A DNA stretch of 64,000 nt from Planctomycetaceae bacterium UBA2671 (GTDB lineage: Bacteria > Planctomycetota > Planctomycetia > Planctomycetales > Planctomycetaceae). A program made the position numbers and the translations under genes. This document shows positions 25,311 to 35,044 of the stretch, one piece after another. Under the pieces are notes generated by a model. It had not been told where the DNA came from, did no database searches, and saw only the letters and a list, made by a program, of their open reading frames with translations. Position 1 is the stretch's first letter. Each line of letters starts with the position of its first letter. The stretch covers positions 243,192-307,191 of the forward strand of contig DEML01000068.1 of the NCBI GenBank assembly GCA_002359185.1. The letters are read 5' to 3'.

Positions 25311-28025
25311 ATGATTATGCCAATTGAAGTGACATGCGAACTTTGCTTTCGGGATCATAAAGTCAAATCCGAATTCGCCGGGAAAACCTTTAAGTGCAAA
25401 GGCTGTGGAGAACCGCTGACGGTTCCCAAGCCGAAGCGGAGTTCCAAGGCAACTACTCCAGTCGAGGATGATGATTTCCTGGGTGCCCTCGATGGAGCCG
25501 CGAAAGATCGTGGCAAGACTTTGCCCCCTAAGGTGGCCAGTAAACCGAAGGCGTCTTCATCTGCTCGCAAATCCAAACCGGCTAAAGCTTCCTCGGGATC
25601 GGGCGATGGCAATTCCAAAGCCATCATGGGGGGAGTCGGAACGGTTGTGTTGCTCTTGCTGGCCGTCGGTTTGAAGCTCGCCAATAAGACCGATATTCTT
25701 GATCGGCTCATCCCCTCAGGTGTCGGCTGGTCGCAGTTCGAATTGAGAAATGGGGATGTCACGCTCGACATGCCTTCAACTCCTAAAGTGAAGAACACAC
25801 CGGTCCCAGGGGCAGTTTCTTATGAAACCTACGTCTCAGAAGGACGAAAGTTTGCCACCTCTGTGGGTTATGCTCAGTTCGACACCTCACAGATTCCCGA
25901 ATTGGGACGGTCTCTGTTCACCTTTAATATGATGAAAGGTGAAATCGTTAGAGAATTATTAGTCGAGCACCCCGGAACCACCATGGAGCGGGATGAAGTC
26001 ATTACTATCGACACAATGCCAGTGGCAATGTTTGTGACCAAATCCGCGGTCAAGAATCAGCAGATGCGGCTGTATCGATACTTCCTGCTGGCTGGCGATA
26101 CGCTTTACGCGATGGAATTTATCGAAGGGGCCAATCGTTCCCAAGATAGCCATCGGGAGCATTTTGTGGACTCGATCCACTTTTCCGAAAAGGTCAAAAA
26201 TTCTTATTGGGAATGGCAGGGACGGTTTAAGAAACCTGCTTCTTCAACTCCCGTCCTCAATACCAAACTGACTGAAACGGAAAAGGGAATCCCCTCCGGC
26301 CAGCCGGAAGTGATTCCTGGCAATGAGTCCATAACGACTTCTGATCCAGCAGAAATGTTGGCAAGTGTTGATACTAAGCCCACTGCGAATCCTGTCCCTG
26401 AAAGCAAACCCGAAGTAAAACCACCCACCGCAACTCAATGGACAGTTCAGCCAGATCCTCCGCAGGAATACCTCGATTGGACAATGGCTGATAAAATCGA
26501 GATTAACATCGCCTCTTCAGCAAAGACTCTGGAATTTCCTAATCTTCAGGCACCCGATTTTTTTGTCATTCCTTCTTCGTCGAAACTTTCCGGCACATCG
26601 GAGTTCAGTCTGGAAACCGGGAAGCCGGTGAAATCCAGTGTTGCAGAAACCAGTTCGTTTACCGCTCATTCTTTCAGTCCCGATGGTAAGCAGGTGGCTT
26701 TGTATCGGATCAAGGAAAAGATTATTACGATCTGGGATTTCGAGAATTCGTCAAAATTACACGAACTTGCTTTTCCTATTGCCGATGATGTGCACCTGAG
26801 TCATCTGCTGTTTCTGGATAACGAACACGTTTTAGCCTATCACTACAACAAAGATGACTTCAAAACGGGGACTTATTACGTCTACGATTTGAGCAATTCA
26901 AACGAGTCGATAATCGATGCGACTCCGTTCGAAGGGCAAGCCATTCATTACAGCAACCCTCCGGTTGTCAGTCCCGGATTGAACTATCTGGTGTCGACAA
27001 CAAACGATAACAATATCGCGATGATAGTTGACTGGAAAGCCAGGCAGGTCGCAGGTAAATTAACAATTCCCGCGTATTCGGTAACCGGGAAAATCAACAT
27101 GATTAAGGCATTGTGTTTTAAAACGGATGGCAGTGAAGTCTCGCTATTGGCCGAAACGTCCGACAGCCTGAGCATGTATTCATTCTCAATGGCTGATGGA
27201 AAAATAGTCTCTGAACAGCATTTTGACGGAGATCTGGACGATCTCATTCCCGGTGCCAATTATTATCGCAACGAAGATTATGCGCAAAACTTACGCTGGA
27301 ACAGCGATAATTCCGCTTACAGCATTTGTGGAAAAATGCTGGTCGATGCCGAAAGCCAGAAAGTTCTGTGGTATTTGCATTCTCTTCCCGACAAAAATCT
27401 TGGCAGTTACCGCAACGATCGCACCTGTCATTTAACACCAGAGGGGATGATTACCATCGAGAGTGACGGTTTGCGCCGACAGGTTCAGCTGAAACCATTT
27501 GATGTCTTTCAACTCCAAAAAACTCTCGCAAGTCTCGATCAGTCCGACCTGGCCATTTTGTCACCCGGACAGGATGTTCAATTGGAAATCGTAGTCGATT
27601 CTGTCCATGTGGGATCGAAAGAGCAATCGGAAGATACGTTGAAGGAAATCTGGATAGAAAATCTTGAAACTCAGGGGTTCAATGTCGTCGATAGTGCAGA
27701 GTTGAAATTGCGATTTGATTATCGTGATCTGGCAGGCAAGGAATTTACATCCAGGAAAGATCAGAAGAAATACCCGTCCACAGATATCCAGTTTCGGATT
27801 CAATGGTTGCAGGGGAAATCCAAAAAAGCGTTGTGGGAAATGGAACGTCTTTATCAGGTCGGAATTGTGTTTGCAGATGACGACGAGGTCGTCTCAACCG
27901 AATTGATTCGCGAGAAAACGATGGAAAGATTTTACCCGGAACTCAAACGTCAAATCTTCCCCTACTTCATCCCCAAGGAAGGCGATTTAAGTATGCTTCC
28001 CGCCTTCGCCACCACAAAAAATTAA
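25311..28025 (+). CDS. Zinc-ribbon, single-pass membrane protein with propeller-like domain
   Basis: 904 residues from ATG 25311 (ATG 25317 gives MPIEVTCE and may be the true start). A zinc ribbon with CELC and CKGC opens the protein (about 8-34). A low-complexity basic linker rich in S, K and A follows, then one membrane helix (GTVVLLLLAVGLKL, about 108-121). The next region (about 140-310) has a compact domain beginning WSQFELRNGDVTLDMPSTP. A P/T/E-rich linker leads to a WD40-like repeat region (about 390-720), with units such as FSPDGKQVALYRI and SLSMYSFSMADGK. A C-terminal domain starts near LSPGQDVQLEI. This zinc ribbon-linker-helix pattern is common in planctomycete membrane proteins. 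The bulk should be extracytoplasmic. Function unknown. Converges with the fhcB-like gene, stops 6 bp apart. Confidence 0.8.
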   Translation: MIMPIEVTCELCFRDHKVKSEFAGKTFKCKGCGEPLTVPKPKRSSKATTPVEDDDFLGALDGAAKDRGKTLPPKVASKPKASSSARKSKPAKASSGSGDGNSKAIMGGVGTVVLLLLAVGLKLANKTDILDRLIPSGVGWSQFELRNGDVTLDMPSTPKVKNTPVPGAVSYETYVSEGRKFATSVGYAQFDTSQIPELGRSLFTFNMMKGEIVRELLVEHPGTTMERDEVITIDTMPVAMFVTKSAVKNQQMRLYRYFLLAGDTLYAMEFIEGANRSQDSHREHFVDSIHFSEKVKNSYWEWQGRFKKPASSTPVLNTKLTETEKGIPSGQPEVIPGNESITTSDPAEMLASVDTKPTANPVPESKPEVKPPTATQWTVQPDPPQEYLDWTMADKIEINIASSAKTLEFPNLQAPDFFVIPSSSKLSGTSEFSLETGKPVKSSVAETSSFTAHSFSPDGKQVALYRIKEKIITIWDFENSSKLHELAFPIADDVHLSHLLFLDNEHVLAYHYNKDDFKTGTYYVYDLSNSNESIIDATPFEGQAIHYSNPPVVSPGLNYLVSTTNDNNIAMIVDWKARQVAGKLTIPAYSVTGKINMIKALCFKTDGSEVSLLAETSDSLSMYSFSMADGKIVSEQHFDGDLDDLIPGANYYRNEDYAQNLRWNSDNSAYSICGKMLVDAESQKVLWYLHSLPDKNLGSYRNDRTCHLTPEGMITIESDGLRRQVQLKPFDVFQLQKTLASLDQSDLAILSPGQDVQLEIVVDSVHVGSKEQSEDTLKEIWIENLETQGFNVVDSAELKLRFDYRDLAGKEFTSRKDQKKYPSTDIQFRIQWLQGKSKKALWEMERLYQVGIVFADDDEVVSTELIREKTMERFYPELKRQIFPYFIPKEGDLSMLPAFATTKN

Positions 28026-28031
28026 CCAGGG

Positions 28032-29210
28032 TTATTTTTCGAAAAGAGACTGCAGAGTGGGCAACTTCCCTGCAGTAATCACTTTAGCCGGCACGGGAAT
28101 GCCATCGGCTCGCAGATGGGTTCCCGCAATGGAATGCCATAGAAGTTCGATGGTGCGGTCAGAAGACACAGTCGATTTCTCCAGGCGATGCATCACATGA
28201 ATGATGCGAGCAGACGAATTCTCAAGCACATCTGTGAAATCGGTCTCCCCAATCACAATCACGCAATCGACTTCTTCGCGGGCGACCAAACGATTCGCGC
28301 AATATCGCTGAGGATCGTATTCGATTCCGTCATTGCGAAATGAAACATGATCCGGGAACCCCGTCATCGCCAGAATTGTTTCCTGGGGGCTGCCAGTATG
28401 AATTCCACTTCCAGCAGCAATTCGATGGAGTCGCATGGTTTTGTTGATTTCCATCAGCAATTGCGTCAATTGAGTCGCAACTCCGAACTCGGCTGATCCC
28501 TGCAGTAATATTGGATACTGAGATTTTGCGACCTGGCCTCTGAAAATTTGACAGAGTTTCTGCGATTCAGTCGATGCAGGCTGTTCAATATCACTTTGCA
28601 AACTCAGCCGCGTTTGAACGAGAGTGTTGAGCTGGTTCTTATCGTCCAACAGAACGACCTCGTCGAAGGCCTCTGAATTTTCCAGGTGTTTAGAGGAGCC
28701 AATGTAGATAACCTTGCGGTCATTTCGGGACTTGATAAATCGTCCCGCAGGCTCCAGAAACCGTTCCGAAAAGCGACGCCACTGTGTGAACGGATCAAAA
28801 TTAAAGCAGATCAGCAAATCGCAGCGATGTCGGAGCTCTCCAAAGCTGCATCCGCTCCCTCCATATTTCTGATAAGCGAACGTCAACTCGGAATCTTTGC
28901 CTGTGCTCAGAATCATCTGTTCTTTTTGGGCAAATCGGATGCATTCCGCCTGCATTTCCAGTGAAATGCCCTGTAAGCTGCACATCAGGGGAGATTTGGA
29001 TTCTTTGAGCCACTGACGAGCCGTTTTCAATTTCTCATCAGAGTTTGGATTCGCTGAAATTGAGGTGTTCTCGATTAGAGTCGTCAAGAACTCCCGCCCA
29101 CGTGAACAGGCGTTCGAGATGGATGCTCCCTGTGTGGAAATTTCCAGCAGGATATCGTCACAAAGTAAGCCGCAGCCACAGCAGGTGACATTTTCGAGAC
29201 GACGATTCAT
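28032..29210 (-). CDS. fhcB: Formylmethanofuran dehydrogenase/formyltransferase complex subunit B homologue (FhcB-like)
   Basis: 392 residues from ATG 29210. Resembles subunit B of the bacterial formyltransferase/hydrolase complex (Fhc), which releases formate from formyl-methanofuran-type carriers in the tetrahydromethanopterin C1 pathway. Seen in sequence: the N-terminal VTCCGCGLLCDDI motif (about 8-20), NACSRGREFL, a molybdopterin-oxidoreductase-like core (RCDLLICFNFDPFTQWRRFSERF split near 127-149; RKVIYIGSSKHL), GSGIHTGSPQETILAMTGFP, and CVIVIGETDF. As with other bacterial FhcB proteins, the metal-pterin catalytic features of methanogen FwdB appear reduced. FhcA, C and D are not in this window; planctomycetes often scatter these genes. 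Likely part of formaldehyde or formate handling. Confidence 0.85.
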   Translation of the reverse strand: MNRRLENVTCCGCGLLCDDILLEISTQGASISNACSRGREFLTTLIENTSISANPNSDEKLKTARQWLKESKSPLMCSLQGISLEMQAECIRFAQKEQMILSTGKDSELTFAYQKYGGSGCSFGELRHRCDLLICFNFDPFTQWRRFSERFLEPAGRFIKSRNDRKVIYIGSSKHLENSEAFDEVVLLDDKNQLNTLVQTRLSLQSDIEQPASTESQKLCQIFRGQVAKSQYPILLQGSAEFGVATQLTQLLMEINKTMRLHRIAAGSGIHTGSPQETILAMTGFPDHVSFRNDGIEYDPQRYCANRLVAREEVDCVIVIGETDFTDVLENSSARIIHVMHRLEKSTVSSDRTIELLWHSIAGTHLRADGIPVPAKVITAGKLPTLQSLFEK

Positions 29211-29396
29211 AAGTATTCACGGTTGTTTATATGGACGTTCGATACGACCCGGAAAAAATCCGGGATTGACCAAAATCGGCAGACATGACACCATACCAGC
29301 TTTGAACGTCCAATGCGATTGCGCTCGCGTTTTCGGGAGGAAACAGAGGGCAATTATCGAATAAACCGCTAAAAAACAGATGGAAATGAGACAAGG

Positions 29397-30892
<1,496 letters not shown>

Positions 30893-30896
<4 letters not shown>

Positions 30897-31960
30897 GACG
30901 TGCAGTCTGGTTACCGAATTGGATTGGCGATGCGGTCATGACTACACCCGCTTTGCAGGCATTGCGTAAAAGCGATCCGCAGGGCGATCTGGTTGGCATC
31001 TATCGCGAGCCGATGGATGCTGTCTTTGAAGGCAGCAGGTTTCTGACCGAAATGATCCTGGATCGTTCCGGCAAGAAATCAACCTGGTCGGATCGCAGAG
31101 CGTTCATCAAGCGATTACGGCAAGAAGAATTCGATGAGATCATTCTCTTCACGAATTCGATACGTACCGCTTACATTAGCTGGCGTGCGAATATTCCAGT
31201 TCGAGTCGGTTTTCGACGCGATTGGCGGGGCTGGATGCTGACCGACAAACTCGAACCTCTTTCCTTGACCGAACCGAATCCGGTGATTGATGAATACAAT
31301 CGTCTGGCAAGCCACGCATTGGCCAAGGAGCTGGATGTCTCACGACAGTATCGTTTGTCTCTGAAGACAACTCGGGACGATGAAACTCTCTGGGAAGATT
31401 TCGCGAGCTTGAATTGCCTGGATGTCGGACACTACATCTGCTTCAACTCGGGTGGAGCCTTCGGAGCCGCCAAACATTGGCCGGTTGCCTCGTTTGCGAA
31501 ACTGGCCTTGCGAATTGTGAGAGAACAGGAAGTTCCTGTCGTCATGATCTGCGGCCCAGCCGAGCGGGAAACGGCACGAGAATTCATGAAGTTGACCAAT
31601 CATCCGATGATTCATTCCCTGGCAGAAGAATCTCCGAGTATCGGCTTTTCCAAAGCGATGGTGAAGCACGCAGGCTGGATGATTTCGACCGATTCCGGGC
31701 CACGACATTTCGCCCACGCGTTCGATGTGCCAGTCTTCACGATTTACGGACCAACAAACATCGCCTGGAGTGATACGTTTTTTGAAAAAGCAGAAGCGAC
31801 CCAACTGGATCTCGAATGCGGCCCCTGCCAGCAAAGAACCTGCCCGCTCAAACATCATCGCTGTATGAAAGACCTGGGAGTCGATCAGGTCTATCGAGAA
31901 TTCGCAGCCTTCCAGCAGAGAGTGCTGGCAATTCCCGAAAAAGATCACTACGCCGCTTGA
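30893..31960 (+). CDS. waaF: ADP-heptose:LPS heptosyltransferase, GT9 family (WaaF-like)
   Basis: 355 residues; ATG 30893 overlaps the hldE stop by four bases. GT9 features: VWLPNWIGDAVMTTPALQAL at the N-terminus (about 5-24), FNSGGAFGAAKHWPVASF in the nucleotide-binding half, and the diagnostic STDSGPRHFAHAFDVPVFTI followed by YGPTN (about 264-290). The cysteine-rich CGPCQQRTCPLKHHRCM near 322-338 is typical of heptosyltransferase II. Transfers L,D-heptose from ADP-heptose to LPS inner core on the cytoplasmic side of the inner membrane; transfer to another acceptor is also possible here, since a FlmG-like glycosyltransferase gene lies 3 kb downstream. A family A hairpin follows the gene. Confidence 0.93.
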
Positions 31961-31970
31961 TAATTATCCG

Positions 31971-32046
31971 TTACAAGCTCGAAGCGCAAGCGAGTGTGTA
32001 TTGTTTACGGCAGACTCACTCACTCGCTTGCGCTTCGTGCTTGTAA
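31971..32046. repeat. Intergenic inverted repeat, family A copy 2
   Basis: Arms at 31971-31996 and 32021-32046 pair over 26 bases with one mismatch. The core gaagcgcaagcgagtgtgt is shared with the copy at 12024-12096. It lies between the convergent waaF and FHA-protein genes and could serve both as terminator. Confidence 0.9.
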
Positions 32047-32092
32047 ATTCGATTCCTCATCGATGATTTAAGTCAGAAGAAATACGCATGCC

Positions 32093-32638
32093 TCAAGCGA
32101 TCCGTCGTTCCGATCCTGGAAGTTCATCGGAATAATATTCATCGATGATGTCGTCGTAATGTCCAAGATCATCGAGCAGGTTCAATTCCTGCTCCAGTTT
32201 TTCGACGAGTTGGGCAGCTGAAAGAGTTTTCGTCTCCGTTTTGGTGACCCGATTGGGAAACACGGAGTCCTCCAGCTTTGGAGCCTTGGCAGGTGCGGAC
32301 TCTCCATCGGTTGTTCGCAACTCATGTTCGACTTCGGCGATCAGATATTCGAACCGATAATTCCCGATACTGAATTCATCTCCCGGTTGCAGTCGGCTGC
32401 GGCGTGTAACGGCTCCATTGACGATCAGTTCGGGATAGGGAAACATCGCTTCGATGCAATGAGCATCTGCATCCGGCTTGATGATCGCAAAAATCATCGG
32501 TACGCCGTCGGCAGAAAGTTGCAGCTGGCAGGAACTCCCTCCACCAATCAGATATTCATCAATGTCAATCGCTCGCAGTGGATACTGTGTTTTTCCACGA
32601 ACGATACGGAGGACTGGCTTTTTCAGAGTAATCTTCAT
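32093..32638 (-). CDS. FHA-domain protein
   Basis: About 181 residues from ATG 32638 (ATG 32647 is an alternative). Residues about 8-105 look like an FHA domain: VLRIVRGKTQYPLRAIDIDE, YLIGGGSSCQLQL in place of the usual GR-S core, PELIVNGAVTRRSRLQPGDE and FSIGNYRFEYLI. The arginine and SxxH residues that hold phosphothreonine are not obvious, so ligand binding may be lost. A charged linker follows, then a C-terminal helical tail (AAQLVEKLEQELNLLDDLG) rich in acidic residues that may form a coiled coil. No membrane segment. Probably a cytoplasmic adaptor; partner unknown. Confidence 0.75.
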   Translation of the reverse strand: MKITLKKPVLRIVRGKTQYPLRAIDIDEYLIGGGSSCQLQLSADGVPMIFAIIKPDADAHCIEAMFPYPELIVNGAVTRRSRLQPGDEFSIGNYRFEYLIAEVEHELRTTDGESAPAKAPKLEDSVFPNRVTKTETKTLSAAQLVEKLEQELNLLDDLGHYDDIIDEYYSDELPGSERRIA

Positions 32639-33028
32639 GATGAGCATCCTGCTGACTTGAATTGAGCTCGAGCGTCATGCCGGCTGTGTGCGTTAAATTG
32701 TTCGATGAAGTGGCATCGAAATTTTCTGATCACACGTACTCTCTGTTTATCGGCGCTTTCAATTCAATTCACGAGTGATGTCTGAAATCTTAATCGGTCT
32801 GATTAGATCCTCTCAACTCCAGAATGATCAGGCAGCATGGAGAGAATGGAGAAGCCAGCTAGCTGAGGCGACGTCATTTGTTAAGAAATAACGATTGTAA
32901 CGAAAATCGGGTTCATATCGATTGGGCCACTTACCGATCAAACGATTACAGACTGAAGTGAATTCTTATTTCATAGGTCTTCGTACGTCCATTCGTTCTA
33001 CGCCAGGAATTCGCCAAACGGTTCTCAT
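32639..33028. other. Divergent intergenic region upstream of the TPR-sulfotransferase
   Basis: About 390 bp. A 37-codon frame at 32778-32891 (+) starts MSEILIGLIRSSQLQ and ends at TAA; it has no recognisable domain and I do not call it a gene. The rest is AT-rich and probably holds promoters for the FHA-protein gene and for the glycan-modification genes. I cannot place either promoter with confidence. Confidence 0.4.
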
Positions 33029-35041
33029 ATGTCGACCACTCCCGAATTACAACACGCTCTTGAACTGCATCAACAGGGTGATTTTTCGACAGCGATTCTG
33101 TTGTACGATCAACTGTTGCATTCACGACGGGATGTCATAACGCTGCAGTTAAGAGGACTGGCGGAGCATCATCGCGGAAATCATCAGGAGGCTCTTCCAT
33201 TTTTGAAGGAAGCTCTCCGACAACCTAACTCGACTGCCAAACTGCATTTGAATACCGGAAATGTTTATAAAGCCCTTGGCAATCTTCAGCAGGCTGAAAA
33301 GCATTATCTTCAAGCGACTGAAATCAATCCTGCACTTTGCGAAACCTGGAAATGTCTGGCTGAAACTCAAGCAGGATTAAACAAAGAATCATTAGCACTT
33401 GAATCATTACAAAAAGCATTGCAAATTGATCCCGGCGAAGTGAACTGTCATCGCCTGTCTGGAAAACTCTTTGCCAAAACAGGTCAACTGGATGCGGCAG
33501 AGAACTCCTATCTACGAGTTATCAAATCGGGTGCAGAAACGCCCGCTGTCCTGAATGAACTGGGCAGTCTGTATCGGGTCATGGGAAGACTCAACGAAGC
33601 TGTCGATCTCTTCGAGCGAGCCACGCAACTTGATATTCGTCAGCCCGGTTTATGGTGCAATTATGGGGCAACACTACATGAATTAAAACGCTTGTCGGAA
33701 GCAGAGAAAGCCCTGAAACAAGCCGTCCGACTTCAGCCTCAATTTGCCGGAGCTCATTACAATCTCGGGAATCTTTATCGAGATTGTCATCGCAACGATC
33801 TGGCTATTGAGCACTACCAGATAGCGGTCGAAGGGGCGCCTGGCAGTACCGATTTTCGCCTGAACTATGTTTCAATGCTCAACACTGTCGGACGATTTGA
33901 AGAGTCTGCGGTTCAATGTCGGGAACTGATCCGGATTGACCCCAACTTCGCACCAGCCTACTACAACCTGTTCACGTTCAATTCCGACCATGTCACCGAA
34001 CAGGAAGTAGCGGAGTTGGAACGTTTGCTCCACAACGAGGATCTTGACGAGATTGCGCGGGCCAATGCCTATTTCAGTCTGGGCAAGCGGAGTGATCGAC
34101 TGGGTCGATATTCCGAAGCGTTTGCTCATTTTGAAAAAGCAAATCAGCTGACACCTCGTCGTTTGAATTTTGAGGAAGGACGGCTCACATCACTCGTGGA
34201 CCAAATGATAGCCGCGTTCCCGGCTCACACTAATACTGAGACTCCTCTTCGTGGCTCAAATACTAAGCAACCCATTTTCATACTTGGAATGCCACGATCA
34301 GGTTCGACATTAATCGATCAGATTCTGACCAGTCATTCTCAAGTTCAGGGAGCAGGTGAATTCGACGGAATTCGGCATCTGATCCAAAGCTTTCTCGAAC
34401 GCCCATTCCGAAAGGGTCATCAGAACGAGAAAGCCTATCCCGGGTGTTTGACAGAACTCAGTCAGGCTTATCTGGAAGAAATGGCTCAGGTGTATCTGCA
34501 GCGCCTTGTGGCAACAGCAGGTAAGGCGGAACGAATTACCGATAAAATGCCCAACAATGCATTTCAACTCGGGTTGATCTCCATCCTCTTCCCCAATGCG
34601 ACCATCATTTATACACAGCGAGATCCCCGTGATATCGGGCTATCCTGCTATTTCCAGAACTTCACGGCCCACCATGATTTCAGCTTTGACCTGAAGAATA
34701 TCGGCATCTTCTATCGCGAGCATTTGCGACTGATGGAGCACTGGCGAAACGTACTGCCGATCACCATTCACGATGTTGTTTACGAAGATCTCGTTTCGAA
34801 TCAGAAAGCGGAGACACATCGACTTGTGGAAGAGATTTGCGGACTGCCTTGGGAAGATGCCTGTCTTCAGTTTCATCACAACGAACGAGCCGTCCATACG
34901 GCTTCGCTCTGGCAGGTTCGCCAACCGCTTTATCAGCAGTCCGTCCAGAAGTGGAAACAATACAAAGAGTTTATCGGACCGCTTCTGGAAACACTTCCAG
35001 CAGATCATCAACGTTTCGCCGCATCTCCCAATGAAAACTGA
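33029..35041 (+). CDS. TPR-repeat sulfotransferase
   Basis: 670 residues from ATG 33029. Residues about 1-385 are tetratricopeptide repeats (for example LHLNTGNVYKALGNLQQAEK, NYGATLHELKRLSEAEKAL, HYNLGNLYRDCHRNDLAIEH). The C-terminal domain (about 410-650) is a PAPS-dependent sulfotransferase: the 5'-phosphosulfate loop is PIFILGMPRSGSTLIDQIL (about 413-431) and the 3'-phosphate region is TQRDPRDIGLSCYFQNF (about 529-545). No signal peptide or membrane helix, so it should act in the cytoplasm, with the TPR part choosing the acceptor. It is followed after three bases by the fusion protein with its own TPR and sulfotransferase domains, pointing to translational coupling. Acceptor (protein tyrosine or glycan) is unknown. 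Confidence 0.9.
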   Translation: MSTTPELQHALELHQQGDFSTAILLYDQLLHSRRDVITLQLRGLAEHHRGNHQEALPFLKEALRQPNSTAKLHLNTGNVYKALGNLQQAEKHYLQATEINPALCETWKCLAETQAGLNKESLALESLQKALQIDPGEVNCHRLSGKLFAKTGQLDAAENSYLRVIKSGAETPAVLNELGSLYRVMGRLNEAVDLFERATQLDIRQPGLWCNYGATLHELKRLSEAEKALKQAVRLQPQFAGAHYNLGNLYRDCHRNDLAIEHYQIAVEGAPGSTDFRLNYVSMLNTVGRFEESAVQCRELIRIDPNFAPAYYNLFTFNSDHVTEQEVAELERLLHNEDLDEIARANAYFSLGKRSDRLGRYSEAFAHFEKANQLTPRRLNFEEGRLTSLVDQMIAAFPAHTNTETPLRGSNTKQPIFILGMPRSGSTLIDQILTSHSQVQGAGEFDGIRHLIQSFLERPFRKGHQNEKAYPGCLTELSQAYLEEMAQVYLQRLVATAGKAERITDKMPNNAFQLGLISILFPNATIIYTQRDPRDIGLSCYFQNFTAHHDFSFDLKNIGIFYREHLRLMEHWRNVLPITIHDVVYEDLVSNQKAETHRLVEEICGLPWEDACLQFHHNERAVHTASLWQVRQPLYQQSVQKWKQYKEFIGPLLETLPADHQRFAASPNEN

Positions 35042-35044
35042 TGA

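Noticed and set aside
32778..32891. 37-codon frame upstream of the TPR-sulfotransferase
   Set aside because: Short, without a family or strong translation signal; noted only in the intergenic entry.
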